Positions 56,779-64,000 of a DNA stretch of 64,000 nt are shown piece by piece; within the stretch, counting starts at the first letter, position 1, and each line of letters opens with the position of its first letter. Under the pieces are notes generated by a model, which was given only the letters and a program-made list of their open reading frames with translations, had not been told where the DNA came from and ran no database searches. A program made the position numbers and the translations under genes. Origin of the DNA: Streptomyces deccanensis (GTDB lineage: Bacteria; Actinomycetota; Actinomycetes; Streptomycetales; Streptomycetaceae); NCBI RefSeq assembly GCF_022385335.1, contig NZ_CP092431.1, positions 1,860,001 to 1,924,000 on the forward strand, read 5' to 3'.

Positions 56779-57219
56779 TCAGTCCTTCTTGCCTCGGGTG
56801 TTGCGCCGAGAGACCGTGCGGCCCACGATCACGGTGCGCTTGGACTCCTTGGCGGGCGCGTCCTGCTTGCGGCCGCCGAGGGCCCGGCGCACGCCGTAGC
56901 CGAAGGCGGAGACCTTGACCAGGGGGCCGCCGAAGGTGGAGGCGACGGTGGTCGACAGCGCGGAGGCGTTCGACGTGACCTCCTGGACGTCGGAGGCGAT
57001 CGCGTCGACCCGGTCGATCTGGGTCTGCGCGGAACGCACCGCCGTGGAGGCGTCGGCCAGGAGCGGGACGGCCTGGTCGGTCACGTCCGCGACGAGCTTG
57101 GTGGTCGCCTTGAGCGTCTGGGCCAGCCTCGCCAGCGCGACGGCGAGGAAGGAGACCAGGATCGCCCAGAAGACGGCCACCAGGATCCCGGCCACCTCTC
57201 CACCGGACACTGTCTGCAC
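56779..57219 (-). CDS. DUF948-family membrane protein
   Basis: The 146-residue protein has one N-terminal membrane helix (GILVAVFWAILVSFLAVALA, about 11-30), then a coiled-coil-like stretch (about 32-95) with heptad spacing, as in DUF948 proteins, and a basic C-terminus. GTG 57219 is first in an operon with the DUF6167 gene and alaS (9-base gap to the former). The role is unknown. Its promoter presumably lies in 57220-57317. Confidence 0.82.
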   Translation of the reverse strand: MQTVSGGEVAGILVAVFWAILVSFLAVALARLAQTLKATTKLVADVTDQAVPLLADASTAVRSAQTQIDRVDAIASDVQEVTSNASALSTTVASTFGGPLVKVSAFGYGVRRALGGRKQDAPAKESKRTVIVGRTVSRRNTRGKKD

Positions 57220-57317
57220 CCGCTCCCTGGAACATGCCTGAACGTCGGAAACTCGTGTCCCGAGCCTATCGCGCCGCAGCGATCGCTCAGTACCGCATTA
57301 ATGCCTACCGCACCAAG

Positions 57318-57372
57318 GCGTCAGCCCGCCGTCCCGCCCGCCTCGGAAGGCGGGGGAACGACGGGCTGACGC
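57318..57372 (-). terminator. rpsD terminator
   Basis: GCGTCAGCCCG (57318-57328) and CGGGCTGACGC (57362-57372) form an 11-bp perfect stem, with a second inner hairpin of CCGCC and GGCGG type. It begins 35 bases after the rpsD stop. Confidence 0.85.
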
Positions 57373-57406
57373 TCGGTGCGTAGGTCCTACGTCCGTCGAA
57401 AGGGGA

Positions 57407-58021
57407 TCAACGGGCGTAGTACTCGACGACGAGCTGCTCGTCGCAGATGACCGGGATCTCCTTGCGGTTCGGGTCGCGGTCCAGGCGGAAGGCCAGGGCC
57501 TTCAGGTTCACCTGGAGGTAGCGCGGGGTCTCGCCGTCGGCGGCGAAGCCACCCTCGCGGGCGACCTCGAACAGCGGCTTCTGACGGCTGCGCTCGCGAA
57601 CCATGACGACGTCGTCCGGCTTGACGCGGAAGGACGGCTTGTCGACCTTGTGGCCGTTGACCTCGATGTGGCCGTGGACGACCATCTGGCGGGCCTGGTA
57701 GATCGTGCGGGCGATGCCCGAACGCAGGACCAGCGCGTCGAGACGGCGCTCGAGCTCGATGATCAGGGCCTCACCGGTCTTGCCCTGGACCTTGGAGGCA
57801 CGCTCGTAGGCGCGGACGAGCTGACGCTCGGACACGTCGTACTGCGCGCGCAGACGCTGCTTCTCGAGCAGACGGACCTTGTAGTCCGAGTTCTGCTTGC
57901 GGCCGCGGCCGTGCTCACCCGGCGGGTAGGGGCGGGCCTCGAAGTACTTGACGGCCTTCGGGGTCAGCGCGATGCCGAGGGCACGCGACTTCTTGACCTT
58001 GGGGCGGGACTGGTTCGCCAC
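57407..58021 (-). CDS. rpsD: 30S ribosomal protein S4, zinc-free form
   Basis: The 204-residue S4 protein has [15 protein letters not shown] near residue 30 and the S4 RNA-binding domain [20 protein letters not shown] (about 91-110). The four N-terminal cysteines that bind zinc in other S4 proteins are absent, so this is a C-minus form. Here rpsD stands alone, away from the rpsM-rpsK-rpoA cluster. An extended leader with nested inverted repeats may regulate it. Confidence 0.95.
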   Translation of the reverse strand: MANQSRPKVKKSRALGIALTPKAVKYFEARPYPPGEHGRGRKQNSDYKVRLLEKQRLRAQYDVSERQLVRAYERASKVQGKTGEALIIELERRLDALVLRSGIARTIYQARQMVVHGHIEVNGHKVDKPSFRVKPDDVVMVRERSRQKPLFEVAREGGFAADGETPRYLQVNLKALAFRLDRDPNRKEIPVICDEQLVVEYYAR

Positions 58022-58157
58022 GATCTCTCATTTCTGGGTGTTCGGCTTGTCAGGGTTGAGGGAGGTCGCATCCGCAGCCGGGGAAACCCGCCGGATCCGT
58101 GAGGGCCCGATGGGCAGCCGCTCCCTGGTCTGGGCACATACGTGCAGCACGCGAGTG

Positions 58158-58198
58158 GCCCACCGACCGGTCCCGTCGTACGACGGATGGTGGTGGGC
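58158..58198 (-). promoter_or_regulatory. Nested inverted repeats in the rpsD leader
   Basis: GCCCACC (58158-58164) pairs with GGTGGGC (58192-58198) and encloses the perfect palindrome CCGTCGTACGACGG (58173-58186). The structure lies about 140 bases before rpsD, in a region free of genes. It could be an operator or an S4-responsive leader. Confidence 0.45.
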
Positions 58199-58235
58199 TG
58201 CCCGCGACACCATTCGAACGGTGCGCGACGCTCCT

Positions 58236-58255
58236 GGAACCCCCTGAGGGGTTCC
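58236..58255 (-). terminator. rarA terminator
   Basis: GGAACCCC-CTGA-GGGGTTCC is an 8-bp perfect hairpin, 60 bases after the rarA stop and upstream of the rpsD leader. Confidence 0.7.
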
Positions 58256-58315
58256 GGCTGACCGTCCCGTTCTGACAGCACGGGACACAGCACTTCGACC
58301 GAGTCTACAGGCTGC

Positions 58316-59671
58316 TCAGGACCGCTTACGACCGAGGTGCTCACGGGTCCACTCCACCGCGTCCGCGTACCGCGCCTCGGCGCCGTGCCTGGTCGGGGTG
58401 TAGTACTCCCGACCCTGGATCTCGTCCGGCGCGTACTGCTGGGCGGCGATGCCCTCGGGCAGGTCGTGCGGGTACACATAGCCCTGGGCGTGGCCGAGCT
58501 TGGCCGCGCCCTTGTAGTGCCCGTCCCTGAGGTGCGGGGGCACGGGGCCGGCCAGACCCTTGCGTACGTCCTCCATGGCGGCGCCGATGGCCGTCGTCGC
58601 CGCGTTCGACTTGGGGGCCAGGGCCAGGGCGATGGTGGCGTGGCTGAGGGTGAGCGCGGCCTCCGGGAAGCCGATCATGGCGACGGCCTGGGCGGCGGCC
58701 ACGGCTATCGGCAGGGCGTTCGGGTCGGCGAGGCCGATGTCCTCGCTCGCCGAGATCATCAGGCGGCGGGCGATGAAGCGGGGGTCCTCGCCGGCCTCGA
58801 TCATCCGGGCCAGGTAGTGCAGGGCCGCGTCCACGTCCGAGCCGCGGATGGACTTGATGAGGGCGCTGGCCACGTCGTAGTGCTGGTCGCCGTCGCGGTC
58901 GTACTTCACGGCGGCGCGGTCGACGGTCTCCTCCAGCGTCTGGAGCGCGATCTCCCGCTCCCCCTTGTCGAGGGCGGCGCCGGCCGCGGCCTCCAGGGCG
59001 GTCAGGGCGCGGCGGGCGTCGCCACCGGCGATCCGCAGGAGGTGCGCCTCGGTGTCCTCGGGGAGGGTGAGCGCGCCCTTGAGCCCGCGCTCGTCGCCCA
59101 GCGCGCGTTTCAGCAGGCCGCTGAGGTCGTCGTCGGTGAGCGGTTCGAGGGTGAGGAGGAGGGAGCGGGACAGGAGCGGGGAGATCACCGAGAAGTACGG
59201 GTTCTCCGTGGTCGCCGCGATCAGGGTGACCCAGCGGTTCTCGACGGCCGGGAGGAGGGAATCCTGCTGGGCCTTGCTGAAGCGGTGGATCTCGTCGAGG
59301 AAGAGGACGGTCTCCTTGCCGAAGCCGCCGGTGGCGCGGCGGGCGCCCTCGATGACCGCGCGGACCTCCTTGACCCCGGCGGTGATCGCGGAGAGTTCCA
59401 CGAACCGCTTGTTGGTGGCCTTGGAGACGACGTACGCCAGGGTGGTCTTGCCGGTGCCGGGCGGGCCCCAGAGGATCACCGAGGAGGGGCCGGCCGGGCC
59501 GCCGCCGGACTCGCCGACCAGTCTGCGCAGGGGTGAGCCGGGCTTCAGCAGGTGCTGCTGGCCCACGACCTCGTCCAGGGTGCGCGGACGCATCCGTACG
59601 GCCAGGGGGCTGGCGGCCGGGTCCTTCTCCTGGCGTTCTTCGGCGGCGGCGGTGAACAGATCGGGCTCCAC
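58316..59671 (-). CDS. rarA: RarA (MgsA) replication-associated AAA+ ATPase
   Basis: The 451-residue protein has [17 protein letters not shown] at the start, Walker [10 protein letters not shown], Walker [11 protein letters not shown], and the C-terminal MgsA tetramerisation domain with [20 protein letters not shown]. It acts at stalled replication forks with SSB. The GTG start at 59671 gives normal length. It is followed by a terminator. Confidence 0.92.
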   Translation of the reverse strand: MEPDLFTAAAEERQEKDPAASPLAVRMRPRTLDEVVGQQHLLKPGSPLRRLVGESGGGPAGPSSVILWGPPGTGKTTLAYVVSKATNKRFVELSAITAGVKEVRAVIEGARRATGGFGKETVLFLDEIHRFSKAQQDSLLPAVENRWVTLIAATTENPYFSVISPLLSRSLLLTLEPLTDDDLSGLLKRALGDERGLKGALTLPEDTEAHLLRIAGGDARRALTALEAAAGAALDKGEREIALQTLEETVDRAAVKYDRDGDQHYDVASALIKSIRGSDVDAALHYLARMIEAGEDPRFIARRLMISASEDIGLADPNALPIAVAAAQAVAMIGFPEAALTLSHATIALALAPKSNAATTAIGAAMEDVRKGLAGPVPPHLRDGHYKGAAKLGHAQGYVYPHDLPEGIAAQQYAPDEIQGREYYTPTRHGAEARYADAVEWTREHLGRKRS

Positions 59672-59740
59672 ACCGAAAACCCTATGTCACCCCACTGACA
59701 GTCCCGGCCGGAGCGGCCCTGTCGCTCGGCGGGGAACCCG

Positions 59741-60379
59741 TCAGCTGGTCCAGAAGTCCCACCAGCGGGTCAGGATCAGCATGCCGATGATGCCGATGTG
59801 CATCACGGGCAGGACCCAGGTGAACTCGCCGAAGAAGTTCTTCAGCCAGCTCGGCGCGGGCAGGAACCCGTTGCGGATGTTGGAGGAGGTGACGTACCAG
59901 AACATCAGGATGGTGGCGACCCAGGCCAGGCAGCACCACAGGCAGAGCGAGTTGATGTTGTACAGCGACTGGTACTGCAGCCAGGTCACGAAGCCGACGC
60001 CGAAGAGCGTGCCCGCGTTGAAGGTGAGCCAGTACCAGCGGGGGAAGGTGGCCCGGCCCAGCAGGCTCATGCCGACGCAGATGACCATGCCGTAGGCGAC
60101 GAGGCCGAGCATCGGGTTGGGGAACCCGAAGACGGAGGCCTGGTCGCTCTTCATGATGTTGCCGCAGGAGACGACCGGGTTGAGGCTGCACCCGGGGGTG
60201 AAGTTCGGGTCCTCGAGCAGCTTGAACTTGTCGAGCGTGATGACCCAGGAGGCGAGCAGTCCGGCCGCGCCGGTGATCAGCAGCAGGATCGCGAGGGCCC
60301 GGCTTCCGCCCACCGTGCGCGGGGTCTCGGTGTGTTCCCGGTCGGTGGTCGAGACGTCCCTGACTGTCGTCTTGCTCAT
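59741..60379 (-). CDS. Vitamin K epoxide reductase (VKOR) family protein
   Basis: The 212-residue protein has about five membrane helices. The loop cysteines C64 and C72 (CSLNPVVSC) and the active-site pair C146 and C149 (CLWC) are all present. Bacterial VKOR re-oxidises a DsbA-like protein and passes electrons to quinone, supporting disulfide formation outside the membrane. ATG 60379 was chosen from several, since the conserved part begins near residue 25; the ribosome site is weak. It lies between rarA and hisS. Confidence 0.88.
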   Translation of the reverse strand: MSKTTVRDVSTTDREHTETPRTVGGSRALAILLLITGAAGLLASWVITLDKFKLLEDPNFTPGCSLNPVVSCGNIMKSDQASVFGFPNPMLGLVAYGMVICVGMSLLGRATFPRWYWLTFNAGTLFGVGFVTWLQYQSLYNINSLCLWCCLAWVATILMFWYVTSSNIRNGFLPAPSWLKNFFGEFTWVLPVMHIGIIGMLILTRWWDFWTS

Positions 60380-60473
60380 CACGTCGATTCCGTCGATTCC
60401 ATAGCGTCGAAGGGGCCGCTGGGGCACGGTCATTGTGCCGTACACCCTCGCGCGCGGACCGTTCACTGGACGT

Positions 60474-60514
60474 AAAAGTCGCCCCCGCCACCCGTAAAGG
60501 GCGACGAGGGCGAC
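60474..60514 (-). terminator. hisS terminator
   Basis: On the minus strand GTCGCCC pairs with GGGCGAC (60478-60505, with a second GTCGCCC at 60508-60514) and is followed by TTTT. It begins 12 bases after the hisS stop. Confidence 0.65.
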
Positions 60515-60526
60515 AACGGTTCGAAC

Positions 60527-61789
60527 TCAGCCCAGCCGGGCCTCCAGCTCGGCCACGATCTCGTTCACGCCGACGGCGGTCTGCTCCCCGGACTCCATGT
60601 CCTTGAGCTGGACGACGCCCTCGGCGAGGTCGCGCTCGCCGGCCACGATCGTGTACCGCGCGCCGCTGCGGTTGGCGTTCTTCATCGCGCCCTTAAGGCC
60701 CTTGCCGCCGTAGGCGAAGTCGGCCGCGATGCCGACCTTGCGCAGTTCGGTGACCTTGGCGAACAGCAGGCGGCGGGCCTCGTCACCGAGCGGGACGGCG
60801 AACACGCTGGTGGCGGCGGGGAGTTCGAGCTCGACTCCCTCGGCCTCCAGGGCGAGGACCGTGCGGTCGACGCCGAGTGCCCAGCCGACCGAGGGCAGCG
60901 CGGGGCCGCCGATCATCTCGGAGAGGCCGTCGTAGCGACCGCCGCCGCCCACAGCGGACTGCGAGCCCAGACCGTCGTGGACGAACTCGAAGGTCGTACG
61001 CGTGTAGTAGTCGAGGCCACGCACCAGCTTGAGGTCGTCCTCGAAGGAGACGCCCGCCGCCGTGATCAGCGCGCGCACCTCCTCGTGGTACGCCTTGCAG
61101 GCGTCGCAGAGGTAGTCGCGCAGCAGCGGGGCGTCACCGAGCTGCTTCTGCACGGACTCGCGCTTGTCGTCCAGCACCCGCAGCGGGTTGATCTCCGCGC
61201 GGCGGAGCGTGTCCTCGTCGAGGTCGAGACCGCGCAGGAACTCCTGGAGCGCCGCGCGGTAGACGGGACGGCACTCCTTGTCGCCGAGGCTGTTGAGCAG
61301 GATGCGGAAGTTCCTGAGGCCCAGCGAGCGGTACGCCTGGTCGGCCAGGATGATCAACTCGGCGTCCAGGGCCGGGTCCTCGGCGCCGATCGCCTCGGCG
61401 CCCACCTGGGAGAAGTGGCGGTAGCGGCCCTTCTGCGGGCGCTCGTAGCGATAGTACGAGCCGGAGTACCAGAGCTTGACCGGGAGGTTGCCGACCTTGT
61501 GGAGGTTGGCCTCCAGTGCGGCGCGCAGGACGGACGCGGTGCCCTCGGGGCGCAGGGCGAGCCGGTCGCCGCCCTTCGTCTCGAAGGCGTACATCTCCTT
61601 GGTCACGATGTCGGTGGACTCACCGACACCGCGTGCGAACAGGTCGACGCTCTCGAAGCCGGGCGTCTCGATGTAGCCGTAGCCGGAGTCGCGCAGCGGA
61701 GCGGCGATGGCCTCGCGGACGGCCAGATATTTGGCGCTGTCCGGGGGCAGCAGGTCGTACGTGCCCTTGGGGGCCTGAAAGGTGCTCAC
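60527..61789 (-). CDS. hisS: Histidyl-tRNA synthetase
   Basis: The 420-residue class II synthetase has [15 protein letters not shown] at the start, motif 2 in [18 protein letters not shown], the histidine-specific [15 protein letters not shown] and motif 3 in [13 protein letters not shown], plus an anticodon-binding domain (about 325-420). GTG 61789 begins 11 bases after the upstream hydrolase gene, so the two are one operon. Confidence 0.95.
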   Translation of the reverse strand: MSTFQAPKGTYDLLPPDSAKYLAVREAIAAPLRDSGYGYIETPGFESVDLFARGVGESTDIVTKEMYAFETKGGDRLALRPEGTASVLRAALEANLHKVGNLPVKLWYSGSYYRYERPQKGRYRHFSQVGAEAIGAEDPALDAELIILADQAYRSLGLRNFRILLNSLGDKECRPVYRAALQEFLRGLDLDEDTLRRAEINPLRVLDDKRESVQKQLGDAPLLRDYLCDACKAYHEEVRALITAAGVSFEDDLKLVRGLDYYTRTTFEFVHDGLGSQSAVGGGGRYDGLSEMIGGPALPSVGWALGVDRTVLALEAEGVELELPAATSVFAVPLGDEARRLLFAKVTELRKVGIAADFAYGGKGLKGAMKNANRSGARYTIVAGERDLAEGVVQLKDMESGEQTAVGVNEIVAELEARLG

Positions 61790-61800
61790 GGAAGGTCTCG

Positions 61801-62514
61801 TCACATTCCTCGTCGGGGAGGGGTCGTACCCGCTCCCTGGCCGCCGGCGGCCACCTGCCGCAGATACGGGTTGGTGGCGCGCTCCTGGCCGATGGTCGTC
61901 TGGGGGCCGTGGCCGGACAGCACCACGGTCGAGTCGTCGAGCGGCAGGCACACGCGGGCCAGCGAGTCGAGCATCTCGGCCATGTCACCGCCGGGCAGGT
62001 CGGTGCGTCCGATGGAGCCGGCGAAGAGCAGATCCCCGGAGAAGAACACGGAGGGGATCTCCGTGTTCTCGGGCATCCGGAAGGTCACCGACCCCTTGGT
62101 ATGGCCGGGCGCGTGCGCGACGGACAGCTCCAGACCGGCCAGCTCCAGCTTCGCGCCGTCGGTCAGCTCCTTGACGTCCCCGGGCTCCCCCACGGTCAGC
62201 TCGCCCATGAGCGGCATGCCGATGGACCGGCCGAGCGCCTTCTCGGGGTCGCTCATCATGTACCGGTCCTCGGGGTGGATCCACGCCGGTACGTCGTGCG
62301 CGCCGCACACCGGGACGACCGAGGCCACGTGGTCGATGTGGCCGTGGGTGAGGACGACGGCGACGGGCTTGAGCCGATGCTTCTTCAGCGTCTCCTCGAC
62401 TCCCTGGGTGGCCTGGTGGCCCGGGTCGATGATCACGCACTCCTCACCGGCGGCGGGGGCGACCAGATAACAGTTGGTCCCCCAGGCCCCGGCGGGGAAC
62501 CCGGCAATGAGCAC
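61801..62514 (-). CDS. Metallo-beta-lactamase-fold hydrolase (glyoxalase II-like)
   Basis: The 237-residue protein has the full metal set: THGHIDH (H57, H59, D61, H62), a histidine in APGHTKGS (near 135), the aspartate in FFSGDLLF and the histidine in VLSGHGPQT. It is of the hydroxyacylglutathione-hydrolase type; since actinobacteria use mycothiol, a mycothiol thioester could be the substrate, which is inference. GTG 62514 follows AAGGA. It is first in the operon with hisS. Confidence 0.88.
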   Translation of the reverse strand: MLIAGFPAGAWGTNCYLVAPAAGEECVIIDPGHQATQGVEETLKKHRLKPVAVVLTHGHIDHVASVVPVCGAHDVPAWIHPEDRYMMSDPEKALGRSIGMPLMGELTVGEPGDVKELTDGAKLELAGLELSVAHAPGHTKGSVTFRMPENTEIPSVFFSGDLLFAGSIGRTDLPGGDMAEMLDSLARVCLPLDDSTVVLSGHGPQTTIGQERATNPYLRQVAAGGQGAGTTPPRRGM

Positions 62515-62681
62515 GATCGTCCTTCTTGTGGCGTACGAGGGTGGGTTGCTGTGGATCAGAGCCTACCGGCGCTGCCGTTTCCTCAGCGAACCCATATACG
62601 GTACGGGTCACACGCAATCAGTCCACGCAACGGACGCGCGACGGACCCGTCGACGTACGAGACGCATGAGGAGAGAACCCC

Positions 62682-63527
62682 GTGGTCAGCCAGGATCAGC
62701 GGCGGCGTCAGCTCGCCCGGGAGAAGTTCTTGCGGCAGCAGCAGCGGCGCACGTCGGCGCGACGCAAGGCACGAGTCCGCAACGCGTCGATCGCTTCGGT
62801 GCTCGGTGTGATCCTGGTGGGCAGTGTGGCGCTCTACACGACCGACGTCCTCAAGGGCGACGACAAGAAGGACAACGTGAGCGCGGAGGGGACTCCGAGC
62901 GCCTCGCCGAGCAAGGCGCCGGACCCGTGCGAGAAGGCGGCCGCGGGCAAGGTGGAGGAACTCACCTTCAAGAAGGAGCCCGCGCTCACCATCGACAAGA
63001 CGGCGAAGTACACGATGGATCTGCAGACGACCTGCGGTGCCATCGACATAGCGCTGGACGCGGCGAAGGCCCCGCGCACCGTCAACTCGTTCAACTTCCT
63101 TGTGAACAAGGGATACCTGGACCACACGAAGTGCCACCGCCTCACCACCGAGGGCATCTACGTCCTGCAGTGCGGTGACCCGCAGGGCACCGGCATGGGC
63201 GGTCCCGGCTACACGATCCCGGACGAGAACCTGAAGGACCCGCGTCTGAAGGGCGATGTGTACCCGGCGGGCACGGTCGCGATGGCGAACCAGTTCAACG
63301 CGCAGACGGGCGAGGGCAAGAACAGCGGCGGCAGCCAGTTCTTCCTGGTCTTCCAGGACAGCCCGTTGCCGGCCAACTACACACCGTTCGGCACCGTCTC
63401 CAAGGCCGGCATGAAGGTTCTGAAGAAGATCGGCGACGCGGGAGCCCAGGCCCCGGACCCCCAGACCGGCAACACGGCACCCAACGCGACCGTGGTCATC
63501 AACAAGGCGACTGTCAAGAAGTCCTGA
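62682..63527 (+). CDS. Membrane-anchored cyclophilin-type peptidyl-prolyl isomerase
   Basis: The 281-residue protein has a basic N-terminus, one membrane helix (ASIASVLGVILVGSVALY, about 35-52), a serine/proline linker, and a cyclophilin domain (about 105-280) with CHRL, GSQFFLVF and the GTVSKAGMKVLKKI end. It probably aids protein folding outside the membrane. GTG 62682 has GAGGAGAG six bases upstream. It is divergent from the hydrolase-hisS operon. Confidence 0.9.
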   Translation: MVSQDQRRRQLAREKFLRQQQRRTSARRKARVRNASIASVLGVILVGSVALYTTDVLKGDDKKDNVSAEGTPSASPSKAPDPCEKAAAGKVEELTFKKEPALTIDKTAKYTMDLQTTCGAIDIALDAAKAPRTVNSFNFLVNKGYLDHTKCHRLTTEGIYVLQCGDPQGTGMGGPGYTIPDENLKDPRLKGDVYPAGTVAMANQFNAQTGEGKNSGGSQFFLVFQDSPLPANYTPFGTVSKAGMKVLKKIGDAGAQAPDPQTGNTAPNATVVINKATVKKS

Positions 63528-63662
63528 CCGCGAACAGCGAAATTTCGGTCGCGCGGGATGCGGACAGGCAACCCGCCGGTCGCCTATGTTGGCCGTGACG
63601 AAACTGTGGACGATGCCCGGGGGCACTGAGGCCCCTTGCAGGCATCATGTGGAGGAGGCGCT

Positions 63663-64000
63663 GTGAGCAGCGACCCGTGGGGCCGCGTCGACGAGACGGG
63701 GACCGTGTACGTGCGTACGGCCGACGGCGAGCAGGTCGTCGGTTCCTGGCAGGCAGGCTCCCCCGAGGAGGCGCTGGCCTATTTCGAGCGCAAGTACGAA
63801 GGCCTGGTTGTCGAGATCGGCCTCCTCGAGAAGCGCGTCAAGACCACCGACCTGTCGGCGAAGGACGCCCAGACCGCGATCGATCACATTCGCGAGCAGG
63901 TGGACGCGCACCACGCGGTCGGTGACCTGGACGCGCTGAAGGTGCGGCTGGACAAGCTCGTCGAGACCGTCGAGGCGCGGCGCGAGGAGCGCAAGCAGCA
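63663..64000 (+). CDS. DUF349-family protein, partial at the window edge
   Basis: The frame runs from GTG 63663 off the right edge (about 112 residues). GGAGGAGG lies just upstream. The visible part begins with a WGRVDETGTVYVRTADGEQVVGSWQ segment and continues as a charged coiled coil (EEALAYFERKYEGLVVEIG onward), as in actinobacterial DUF349 proteins. These proteins have no assigned enzyme activity. In Streptomyces the gene lies near relA. The upstream gap 63528-63662 holds a hairpin-like GC stretch and presumably its promoter. Confidence 0.8.
   Translation, partial: MSSDPWGRVDETGTVYVRTADGEQVVGSWQAGSPEEALAYFERKYEGLVVEIGLLEKRVKTTDLSAKDAQTAIDHIREQVDAHHAVGDLDALKVRLDKLVETVEARREERKQ

Overview
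The window is high-GC actinobacterial DNA with dense, mostly minus-strand operons, frequent GTG starts and ATGA/GTGA stop-start overlaps. The order rpe, rsmB, fmt, priA, metK, coaBC, rpoZ, gmk, sIHF, pyrFD-carBA-pyrCBR, bldD, nusB, efp, aroBKC, aroE, mltG, ruvX, alaS, rpsD, rarA, hisS and a DUF349 protein is the conserved core order of a Streptomyces chromosome. BldD and sIHF support that genus. The species cannot be fixed from the sequence alone.

Positions 1-17,000 are the more variable end. They hold a lysine 2-monooxygenase/5-aminovaleramidase pair (davB-davA), an MFS transporter, and a complete ABC importer operon ending in an unusual HAD-phosphatase/endonuclease-exonuclease-phosphatase fusion, with a divergent GntR regulator. 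A cationic amino-acid transporter operon with its own Lrp-type regulator follows, then guaB1 and a SorC-type regulator. The promoters of davA and of the amino-acid transporter carry the same helically phased TTGCG/CGTTGCG array at the same distance from candidate promoters. This suggests one small lysine uptake and breakdown regulon.

Positions 17,000-30,000 carry rpe, an MMPL exporter, translation and restart genes (rsmB, fmt, priA), metK, coaBC, rpoZ, gmk and the nucleoid protein gene sIHF. Positions 30,200-40,300 are the pyrimidine operon pyrR-pyrB-pyrC-(membrane protein)-carA-carB-pyrD-pyrF. It has a PyrR-type RNA element over the pyrR ribosome site and a strong hairpin between carB and pyrD. 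The divergent bldD has a candidate promoter overlapped by a perfect match to the BldD box.

Positions 41,000-53,200 hold nusB, efp, an M24 peptidase-like protein with altered metal ligands, a proline-rich P-loop protein, the shikimate genes aroB-aroK-aroC and aroE, and mltG. A molybdenum hydroxylase pair (iorA/iorB-like) sits between aroC and aroE. Positions 53,200-64,000 hold ruvX, alaS with two small upstream membrane-protein genes, rpsD, rarA, a VKOR-family protein, hisS, a metallo-beta-lactamase-fold hydrolase, a membrane-anchored cyclophilin and the start of a DUF349 gene.

A GC-rich intergenic repeat (core GGGGCGCGGGGAAC) recurs seven times. In three copies its edge coincides with the stop codon of a gene. 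No tRNA or rRNA gene, CRISPR array, transposase or prophage gene was seen.
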